Of a DNA stretch of 64,000 bases, positions 56,259 to 64,000 are shown one piece after another. Positions within the stretch are counted from its first letter, which is position 1. Every line of letters starts with the position of its first letter. The notes beneath the pieces were generated by a model. That model was not told the origin of the DNA. It did not search any database and worked only from the letters and a program-made list of their open reading frames with translations. The translations under genes and the position numbers were made by a program. This stretch comes from Cytospora piceicola (taxonomy: Eukaryota > Ascomycota > Sordariomycetes > Diaporthales > Cytosporaceae), in contig JALQBC010000003.1 of NCBI GenBank assembly GCA_023375675.1, positions 1,364,001-1,428,000 on the forward strand. The letters run 5' to 3'.

Positions 56259-58172
56259 TCATCGCCTGTAATCACGCTCGACTCCATATGCAACACTGGT
56301 CCTTCTTTGCGACAAAGGAACAAAGGGGTTCAGCATGGGCGGAGGCGAGCGCCTTCTCCATCTCCCCGCTTCCCTCTCTTCAAATCTTCTCAAGGTATGC
56401 TCCTGCTCCTCCAAAGCTACAGATTCTCGGTGACGTCTTTCATCGCGGTGAAGAAGGCTATCAAAATCATCGTGGTACCGAGACTCCCTCCCGAGTTTAA
56501 GGCGCTGCAAACTATCGTCGAGCTGACGATCGACCTCACTCGGCGTGACGTGACGATGGATCCTTGGAGACCCACGATCAAGGACGACCTCTGGTCGAGG
56601 AGCATACCTCGGCTGGTATCTTCTGGCAGCAGTCTCCAGTCTGCCGGCTTCAGCCAGTCTGTGTTCGTAATCAACAACCTTTTGGTCATTCATACCCGCA
56701 TGATATGCGTCCGCACGAAGCTGCTCTAGGTTCTCGATCGGGATGGTAGCTTTCCTTGGAGGCGCTGGAACTTGGAATATGGTGCTACGCGGTCCACTGC
56801 CTGTCAAGATGTATGAATGCTCTTCACCAAGGCCATGTCGACGAGCAGGGTGAACCTCGACACCAAAGCTTCTAGGGTTCTCCAAGTATCGAAGGGGCCT
56901 CCTCTTATGAACAAAGCCTTTCTTGCCCTTGTAGGAACCGGAGGAGCGAGACGGCTCGGTAAACAGCGTGGTACCAGAGCCGATCTCGGAATCTGATAAT
57001 GGGTCGGAATACTCTGAGCTGCCAGAGCTTCTTGAATGGCCCTTCCTGTGAGGCCTGTCCCGCCTGCTGTGCTCGTGGACCAGGATTGGGGTGTGTGGGC
57101 GACTTGGACCATGGGCTTTATTGTGCTGCTGCATCGGCAGGGCTTGAGGGCGATTCATATTCGCGACCTGTTGTTTTTGCTGATGATGTTGAGAAGGAGG
57201 AGGTGGTCCTGGGCGGTTCATTTGACCAACCTGGGGACTGGGCATTGGTCTTGGCTGGGGCTGTGGCATGGCTTGAGGTCGTTGCGGAGGCACCTGCGGT
57301 TCTTGCATTTGGTGTTGCCTTTGCCGCATCATCTCCAGTTGTTGTTGCTCCTGCCGTTGTCGCAATTGCTGCTTTTCCAGCTCGATCCGGCGAGCCAGCT
57401 CACTTGGCAGTTGATTTTCCTTTGGGCAGCGCTTGAAGTACGCCGTGATAGAGGTGCGCTCATACTTCGTCCTCTGTCGAATCTTTCGCTTTGTGTTAGA
57501 GCGGTGTCTGGTCACCTTCTCGTGCTTCTCCGCGACGGGCTTGAGACTGGAGTCGATCTGGGCCAAGACAGTGTGAAAGCGGTCGTCCCGCTCCTCCAAC
57601 GAGAGTTCGCGTTGGGCTTTGGCCAACTGGTTCTGTGCCTTCGGTCCAATGGAGTTCTGCTTCTCCAACCAGGTTCTGCCTTTCTTGGCATCTTCCTTGT
57701 TGAGGCGACGAATCTCCCTCCGGGCATCCGCCTTGTCGATGTCTGGCAATCGTCTCCTGATGCAGTTGTCCCAGGTTGCCTTGACCTTTCCGCCATCGGA
57801 GTCATACTCATCGTACGGCTCAAGCTTCTCGAACCTAAGAATGATGAAGTCTGTGAGGTGCTCTCGGATGTTATCTTCGGTCTGGACCTCCGGACGAATG
57901 TCGGATACAACCACGGAGCGTTGAAGCTGAGGAGGTATAATCTCTCTGGGAGGATGTGGCGGGAATACCCCAGCCGGAGGCGGCATGGGCCGTTGCATCT
58001 GGGGCGGCATCTGGGGTGGCATCTGGGGTGGCATCTGGGGCGGTCCGGGACGCTGCTGAACCATCACCGGCGGTGGAGGTGGGCGTCCGCCCAAAGCCCC
58101 ATGATTTTGAGCAGGGAATGAGTTCGGAGGTGGCAGGGGCTGGCCCCTGTTGACGAGGTATGATTCTTGCAT
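56259..58172 (-). CDS. Pro/Gln-rich protein of unknown function
   Basis: Single exon, 637 aa from the ATG at 58172; the open frame extends to 58430 but the extra part has a different composition. I do not recognise a named family. Layout: a Pro/Met/Gln-rich N-terminus with PPQM repeats; a compact, charged segment at about 85-265 (SVVVSDIRPEVQTEDNIREH, FIILRFEKLEPYDEYDSDGG, TWDNCIRRRLPDIDKADARR, GRTWLEKQNSIGPKAQNQL) that looks like a folded helical domain and could be conserved; a Gln-rich coiled-coil-like region (RIELEKQQLRQRQEQQQLEM); a Pro/His stretch; and an Arg/Ser-rich tail ending PPPMLNPFVPLSQRRTS. No signal peptide or membrane span. The composition suits a nuclear or RNA-related protein, but that is only inference. 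Confidence 0.75.
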   Translation of the reverse strand: MQESYLVNRGQPLPPPNSFPAQNHGALGGRPPPPPVMVQQRPGPPQMPPQMPPQMPPQMQRPMPPPAGVFPPHPPREIIPPQLQRSVVVSDIRPEVQTEDNIREHLTDFIILRFEKLEPYDEYDSDGGKVKATWDNCIRRRLPDIDKADARREIRRLNKEDAKKGRTWLEKQNSIGPKAQNQLAKAQRELSLEERDDRFHTVLAQIDSSLKPVAEKHEKVTRHRSNTKRKIRQRTKYERTSITAYFKRCPKENQLPSELARRIELEKQQLRQRQEQQQLEMMRQRQHQMQEPQVPPQRPQAMPQPQPRPMPSPQVGQMNRPGPPPPSQHHQQKQQVANMNRPQALPMQQHNKAHGPSRPHTPILVHEHSRRDRPHRKGHSRSSGSSEYSDPLSDSEIGSGTTLFTEPSRSSGSYKGKKGFVHKRRPLRYLENPRSFGVEVHPARRHGLGEEHSYILTGSGPRSTIFQVPAPPRKATIPIENLEQLRADAYHAGMNDQKVVDYEHRLAEAGRLETAARRYQPRYAPRPEVVLDRGSPRIHRHVTPSEVDRQLDDSLQRLKLGRESRYHDDFDSLLHRDERRHRESVALEEQEHTLRRFEEREAGRWRRRSPPPMLNPFVPLSQRRTSVAYGVERDYRR

Positions 58173-60108
58173 GGTCACGATATGTGAGAAGTACTTCAGA
58201 ACAACAGGGCGGCAAGGACCCTTGTCTCTGGTGTGTAATGGTGAGAAAGGAAACGAAGATGAGTTGCTCCCAGGTTGGGCGAGGCACAGCCAGGCAACAA
58301 CGAGGTTAATATACCAAGTTGCTTCAGGATGTGGAACACAGCTATTTCTTGGTACGCCTGAAATTGAGGCGAGGAACAAGAACAGCCACGAGGCCTGCAC
58401 ATACTCCGACGATCGAATGAGCGACGACACTGGAGGGACGAACCCCGGATTAAGCCACAGGTATATACCTGTGGATCTATGTCAAGTATACTTAAAGGTC
58501 AAAGTCACTTGGTACGAACCGCAAGGCCCGACTGCTATACTCGAGGCTATGAACACTTGTCGACACTACGACTTACGACGAACACCTACCTTAAGAGGAA
58601 CCGATACCCGAGTCGAAAGAACCCAATGGGCCAACGCAACCTACATCGGTTGATCAGCAAGTTGTGGGTGTAAAACAAGGCCCTGGAGGTGGTCATCTAT
58701 CCTGTGGTGCGATTAGGCAACCGAGCTTCGCCCCGCTCAGCTTGCTCGGTGTAGCAGGGAGGGGGGGGGGTCACACCATCCAACTTCGCAGGTACAGTTT
58801 GGTGAATCGCCCCAACACTAAATGGACTGACGGGGTAGCCTCGACGTGCAATGTATTCTTGGGCTGGGAGAATGTCGATGGAGCTGGAGTGGTCGAACAC
58901 TGACGGACAACAACGGCAGCGCCGTCCATCGGTTATCTGCATATGCTTGGTAAGAGCCTGTCAATGTGATAGATGGCTTTTGGTGCTAGGTGAGTGATCG
59001 ATATCCCGGTGTTTGGTTGCTCACAGATGCTAGGGGATCTGGTACGAGCCGAAGATATGGTTACAAAATTGTAAGAACATGTTGATCCATGTCAAAACTG
59101 TTTGCCGCCTTCCAGGTCGATATTCCTGCAGCCGTATTTGAGAGATCATATGGATTCTCCAGCAGCGGATGGGCTTCGAAGGAGTCGCTATACGCGTGGA
59201 AATCCTGTACGACTCGATCTTCGATGGTTCGCCAGGTTCGTAAAATATGACAACATGATAAAAGAAGGCAACGCGTTGTTCACTTAAGCTGGGCGACGCT
59301 AAGAATGCAAGAGTCTGAATTATGGTGGGCTGAAGACAGAATATGCCTGCCTCTACAGTATGTCTCCGTCATCCATGTTCTACTCTTCGCCTATCAAGTG
59401 ACGGAATCAAAGCACCTATACTCATTGGAGACGTTTATTCGAGCACCCCGAATACTTGCAGATTGATCCTTTTCTGCACTTTGGCTCCGCTGGGGTACGG
59501 TCTCACTGGTCTACTCCACAACTGTCTTTACCAAGCCAGTTCGCAAGATGATACATAATGCGGCTCTGCAGCGGCGCCGCCGACGACAAAATGAAGATGC
59601 GCCAGCCCTGGACCTAAATGATGGTGGTTCCGACAAGCAGTTCCTGCAAGCCATGTCAGCATGCTACCATATTGCGGGGTCCATCTCCAAGCCTTGTCTA
59701 CGATGCTCATGATCGCTCTGCAATGTTGCTACGCATAAACGCCGGATTCCGAATGGTTCGGAAAGTCATATCGTGATGGCTGATGATGCCATTAGTCGTT
59801 TCCAATCCAGTCGATGCGGATTATCCGCCCTGCCGATGTTGCCGCCCGCGATCAAAAATATTCCTGAAGGCGGGACAGAGGTACAAAGTAAGACTCGAGT
59901 TCTGTGTTCTAGTTTGTTTTCTTCTTTGCGCTCTTCCAGGCTCGAAACATGTCTCTCCCTGCACAACCGGTCGACCCGTTTGGTACAAGGCATTGCCGAG
60001 CCCTCGTCACTGGGATCGCTGTCATATCACACTTGTGCAACATTGAAGTGTATCACTTCTCGTGCTGCTTTCTCTATTGCCTGTTTTGGATGTTCACCCC
60101 TATTGCTT
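58173..60108. other. Intergenic region up to the transposon
   Basis: About 1.9 kb. Holds the promoter of the Pro/Gln-rich protein gene and then non-coding sequence with a G tract near 58760. Several open frames (for example at 59773) run into the transposon terminal repeat and are not credible genes. The region looks free of RIP mutations by eye. Confidence 0.55.
60100..60108. repeat. Left target-site duplication of the transposon
   Basis: CTATTGCTT stands directly outside the left terminal repeat. The right copy is CCATTGCTT: 9 bp with one T/C difference, which fits one RIP-type or ordinary C-to-T change. Confidence 0.7.
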
Positions 60109-60151
60109 GGGAATGGAGAGGTTGACTATGCTGCGGGCGAGGGTGACTGTA
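60109..60151 (+). repeat. Left terminal inverted repeat
   Basis: Begins GGGAATGGAGAGGTTGACTA. It matches the right end in reverse complement over 43 bases with one difference (G/A at position 37). It escaped RIP, since TG and CA remain. Confidence 0.9.
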
Positions 60152-60382
60152 CGGAGCTAACTGTAGCTAATTAATGTAGCGTTAGCGCTACGCTACCTAA
60201 ATTTAGCTGTATACTGCCTCGACCTAATATCGGATATATATATTCTCTCCGGTATACTATTACTTATATTAAATAATTATATTTTTTTTAACTCTATCGT
60301 TAACCTCGTCGCCGCTAGTATATCTAATAATATTATAGGTTTACCTGTCCTTATATAGCCGTATAACGGTACCGGTATTACT

Positions 60383-62700
60383 TTACCGGCCGAAGCCGAA
60401 GCCGAGCTAGTACGTAAAGAGATATATTACGTCGCCTTAGCTAACCTCGATACTTTTAATAATAGTATCTTTAATACGTTTAACTACCTTTTCGAGGCCT
60501 TAAACGGCGTAGCTAAGCGTTACGGTTTCGCTATAAGGAAGCGGCGTTCGGCTAATAAAGATCCCGAAACCGGCTTATATACTTATTTCGACTTTAAGTG
60601 CTACTTCGCCTACGACTATAAAGCTATTACTAAGAACTATAAATAACGGCCGGCTGTATTTAGTATAAAACGCTTTACGCCCGTTATAATAACTCGGCTA
60701 AAAAACTACCTTTAAAAAGGTAAGGCGGTATATATAAAAGGTTATAAAGACTATTAGACTTTCGTAATTAGGTATAGCTATTATAGTTACTTACTAAACG
60801 GTAACGTTACTAATTTTATAATCTATAGGAAACGTTACTAATAAAATAATAAGTTTCGAAAACGTTTATTCGACTTAGCTACTTTACTAAAGATCTTAAG
60901 GCTAGATATTTAAAAGTAGTTATATATTTAGTTCTTAAGTATAATAGTATACCGGCGCGATATATAAAATATACTAGCTATATACCGGTAGCGATAATAT
61001 AATTTATATATACTATTTTAATAGTATTTCTTTATTTTTATTAACGACTTTAATATTATATTTAAAGTTTATCGTATAAATCCCGAGAACCTTTATAGCT
61101 TAATCGACGGCGTGTTTTAAACCTATACGTAATATATCGATATATAATATGTTAACCCCGAGTTTCTTTTTACTAATAATATATATAATATTAATACCTT
61201 CGGGATACTATTGTTTTAAATAAACGGCGTAACCTATTTAAACTTTACGTTTAACGTCGGCTAGACTGTAATAGGTAGTAAGAAAAAGGCGGCTTTTTAA
61301 TAGGTTTTCGATATAGTAAGAAAGGTAGCGATAAACTACGTTATTACTATACCGGAAGTTTTTATATTTAACTATAATAAAGCTTTTAAAAATATAGTAT
61401 ATAAGGTTTTCCTATTTTTAAAGATAAAATATTAGATCTACTTATAGTATATATTAAAAAATATAGCCTATAATATTAAAAGGAAGTAGAAAGGGTTTTC
61501 TTTATAAGGTACCTTTTTTAAGGATACCGGTAACGGTAAAAGTAGTAGTTATAGCTAGTATCTTATATATAAAAATAACTAGGATTTAACTAAGGATTAC
61601 GTATATAATATAAATAACGTTATAATAGCTAACTTTAAGGTTATTTTAATAGCTACCGAGTTTCTTAACGTATAAAATCGTAAGTTTTACTTCGGCCGTT
61701 ACAGTTATAACGACTTTCGTACTACTAACGGCTTTATATAATAAGGTTATTCTAGCTAGCTTAATAAAACCTATATACCTAATACCGATAGTATTATAGC
61801 GGGTATTTATAACTACCTTTACGTTACTACTATTTACGCGGTAAACTTAGTTTAAAGTATTATAAAAACTAAGTTTTTAAAGTAAATCGCGATTATTACG
61901 TACTTTAAGGCGACGTAAAAGCCTATAATAGATTAGTTTATTTAATATATAGTTAAACGTAGCCGTAACTATAGTATTAAAGTTACCTCTTATAGCGAAG
62001 GCTCGTACGTAGCCTTTAAAAGACTGCTTAAAAATCGCTTTATTACTTTCGACGTGCTTTATAAAAAAGTTATTTAACTAATTAAGCGGGTATAAGCTAA
62101 GTTTAAAAAAGGCGTAGGTATTAACTGTTATAAAATACTTATTAGCTTTAGAAAAAAGCCTTTATTTAAGTAATTTTATAGGTAAATCTTATATAAAGTA
62201 CTACTCGAGCTTATAAAATAGTTTAAGCTTATAAAGACAGTACTTATTAACGGTAATAAGACAGATTAGTATTTTAAGTACTTTATAATATATAGCTTTC
62301 TTATATAAAAAAGAGTAAGGCTAATATTTAAGTATATACGTATAGGTATAATAAGGCCTACCGTATTAATACTATATCGTATATAAACTCGAGATAAGCG
62401 AACTTATTTTCCTTTTTAACTTTAACCCTTATTAATACTTTTAAAAAGCTAACCTTTTACCGCTTATATTCTTTCGTAAGATCTTTAAACGTAACCCGGC
62501 AACCTTTAAACGTAACCGTTTATATACCTTTACTATTATAAAGGACCGCGATATTAATATATAATATAATACCTACTATAACGTTCTGCCTTTATATATA
62601 AATACTAGTATAAAAAGTAAACGCGGCTACGGTAACGGTATACGAGGTAAGAAGGTTATAAAGCCGAGAAAGCCTATAGCTACTTAGCAGATAGTATTAC
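60383..62700 (+). pseudogene. Relic of a transposase gene destroyed by RIP
   Basis: From 60383 to 60643 the plus strand has 87 codons without a stop, including KRYGFAIRKRRSANKDPE and YFDFKC; this resembles the N-terminal FAR1/WRKY-GCM1-like zinc-binding part of MULE transposases. Farther on TAA and TAG codons are frequent, as expected when CAA and CAG become stops, and clusters of Tyr (YSYYSYLL) stand where a His-rich zinc-ligand motif (CAC/CAT) would have been. The 3' limit is only approximate. No functional protein can be read. Confidence 0.5.
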
Positions 62701-62765
62701 TATAGGAAAGCGTTCTATAGTTATATACTACTATAAATAGCTTTATATAGTTAATCGCGTTTAGT

Positions 62766-62880
62766 TAGGCAGGCTTATAAGCGTAGGCTATATAGGCCGG
62801 GTAGAGCGGGTAGGTGTAAGCCGGGTAGGCTAAGTAGGCCGGGTAAAGCGGGTAAAGCAGGTAAACGTAAGCCGGTAAGA
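62766..62880. repeat. GCCGGGTA-type short tandem repeat within the transposon
   Basis: Imperfect units such as GCCGGGTA, GCGGGTA and GCAGGTA follow each other. Before RIP this was probably a GGCAGG-like low-complexity coding stretch near the transposase C-terminus (inference). Confidence 0.55.
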
Positions 62881-63287
62881 CTATAAGTACGCTTATAATA
62901 GCTTTATTTATACCGGGTATACTATAGCCGGGTATAGCTAACGGTATATTTTAGCCGGCTTAAAGAGATCTAACGAGTACTAAACCTACTATAAATAGGT
63001 TAGGATAGGCTTATAAGGGCTTTACCGGGCGGCGTAACGGTTATAGTAGTATATCTCGCGTTAAGCGATATAACGAGGTTATTATAGAATTTTAATATAC
63101 CTAAATCGCTAATTTAAATCGTTATAAACTATACTTAAAAGCGATAATATTATCGTTTTAGCTTTAGTTAATTTAAGTAGCTTTAATTAATCTGTATATT
63201 ATAGTTAAGGGTAGCGAGCGTAGGTACTACTAAGTTTATATAGGAAGGCTGCTCGGCCGCCTCCGAGCCGCGCATTGCCGAGACCTA

Positions 63288-63330
63288 TACAGTTACCCTC
63301 GCCCGCAGCATAGTCAACCTCTCCATTCCC
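63288..63330 (-). repeat. Right terminal inverted repeat
   Basis: The reverse complement of the left terminal repeat, ending in CTCTCCATTCCC. The 50 bases inside it are GC-rich and free of RIP change. Confidence 0.9.
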
Positions 63331-63339
63331 CCATTGCTT
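63331..63339. repeat. Right target-site duplication
   Basis: CCATTGCTT follows the right terminal repeat directly, against CTATTGCTT on the left. Confidence 0.7.
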
Positions 63340-64000
63340 AGCCAAAAATGTCAGCCTGGGTACTTTTGACACCACGAAACCACATGGCATAAGCTCCTAG
63401 CTTACATTATATCAATCTCACATTGGTCAGTGACGGTACCATACAGGACTGAAAGGGGGCGCACCCCCGCGCGACAGATAACACTGCACTCGGCTCGCCC
63501 TGCACAGCTGGGCACAACAGTACATCCAGACAAAATACTTGTGATGGTGATGATGCTGCATTACTACCCACGTTGGATTGTTAGGCCAAAGTACTTGGCG
63601 TCATAGTACATACACATATCTGGGACCATATTGCGGCGTCGAGTCCCAGGCCTCGGACTGGATTGATATATCTCTTACGCCACGTTGTGTTGCGTTTCGC
63701 AGCAGACGCATATGACAGGTCATCATAACAATGCAGTGTACCTAGCTCATCGCCCCCTAGCGTCTTTCCTCCGTGTCCATCGAGCCGTCGACTGTTGCGC
63801 TAGGGGCACCTCAACGTCCCTATGGCAAGCAGCGTTCTGCGTGGAAATCACTGCACCGGTGTACATCTCTTCAATGCTTCTTCTCCTGCAGGTATGCGGA
63901 GTCAGGTGTATCAATGCAGTAGACCATGACAGGAAAATCACACCCTCCTCCGCCGCGTGTCCTTGATGCTGTGCTACCGGAAAGATCTCCAATATCGAGC
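63331..64000. other. Unassigned sequence at the window end
   Basis: About 670 bases of normal base composition beyond the transposon. Short open frames on both strands lack recognisable motifs. A gene running out of the window cannot be excluded. Confidence 0.5.

Larger units (their letters stand above)
60109..63330. mobile_element. RIP-degraded DNA transposon, probably Mutator-like (MULE)
   Basis: A 3222-bp element with 43-bp terminal inverted repeats (one mismatch) and an imperfect 9-bp target duplication. The interior (about 60160-63235) is strikingly TA-rich: CA and TG dinucleotides are almost absent while CG is common. That is the mark of repeat-induced point mutation, which turns CA into TA on both strands; simple CpG methylation decay would remove CG instead. 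A 9-bp duplication and terminal repeats of this length fit Mutator-like elements, and relics of a transposase (see the separate entry) support this. Not autonomous in its present state. Class assignment is inference; the element borders and RIP are seen directly. Confidence 0.85.

Noticed and set aside
58173..58430. N-terminal extension of the Pro/Gln-rich protein
   Set aside because: Hydrophobic and Cys/Trp-containing, unlike the rest; probably 5' UTR. The ATG at 58172 directly precedes the Pro-rich start.
59773..60174. Open frames that include the 5' end of the transposon
   Set aside because: They read through the terminal inverted repeat; similar peptides at 63205-63390 come from the other repeat, not from a gene family.
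1..64000. CRISPR array, prophage, bacterial operon or secondary-metabolite cluster
   Set aside because: Intron-bearing eukaryotic genes throughout, no regularly spaced direct repeats with unique spacers, and no polyketide or peptide synthase, cytochrome P450 or cluster regulator.

Overview
The window is a gene-dense stretch of a filamentous ascomycete nuclear genome, most likely a Sordariomycete. Evidence: short spliceosomal introns (mostly 60-200 nt) with GTRNGT-like donors, CTRAC branch sites and YAG acceptors; Pezizomycotina-type proteins (WOPR regulator, HAM1-like protein, fused fluoride exporter, ERMES Mmm1); GC-rich codons in many genes; and one AT-rich block carrying the signature of repeat-induced point mutation (RIP). 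The species cannot be named from the sequence. Exon joins were worked out by hand from splice signals, reading phase and family knowledge; every spliced model closes in phase, but none has transcript support.

Layout. 0-10 kb: WOPR transcription factor (+), cardiolipin synthase CRD1 (+), mitochondrial tRNA-modifying MTO1 (-). 10-20 kb: VPS45 (-) divergent from MMM1 (+), centromeric histone H3 (-) divergent from a derlin (+), acireductone dioxygenase ADI1 (-). 20-30 kb: a short-chain dehydrogenase (+), the GDP-mannose transporter (+), the MBOAT lysophospholipid acyltransferase ALE1 (+). 29-40 kb: HAM1-like protein (-), DNA ligase IV (+), uracil phosphoribosyltransferase (-). 40-46 kb: the most accessory-looking part, with two small secreted cysteine-rich proteins followed by a secreted serine carboxypeptidase, all on +. 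47-58 kb: fluoride exporter FEX (+), MRT4 (+), U1-70K (-) divergent from mitochondrial ribosomal mL43 (+), triosephosphate isomerase (-), and a large Pro/Gln-rich protein of unknown function (-). 60.1-63.3 kb: a RIP-degraded DNA transposon, probably Mutator-like, with 43-bp terminal inverted repeats and an imperfect 9-bp target duplication.

The genes do not form an operon or an obvious metabolite cluster. Several serve mitochondria (CRD1, MTO1, MMM1, mL43) or the secretory and lipid system (VPS45, derlin, GDP-mannose transporter, ALE1), but this looks like ordinary eukaryotic gene order. I found no convincing new molecular system. The items most worth checking are the delimited RIP-mutated transposon, a 10-bp palindrome repeated ten times outside coding sequence, the secreted-protein trio, and the repeat-tailed HAM1-like protein.
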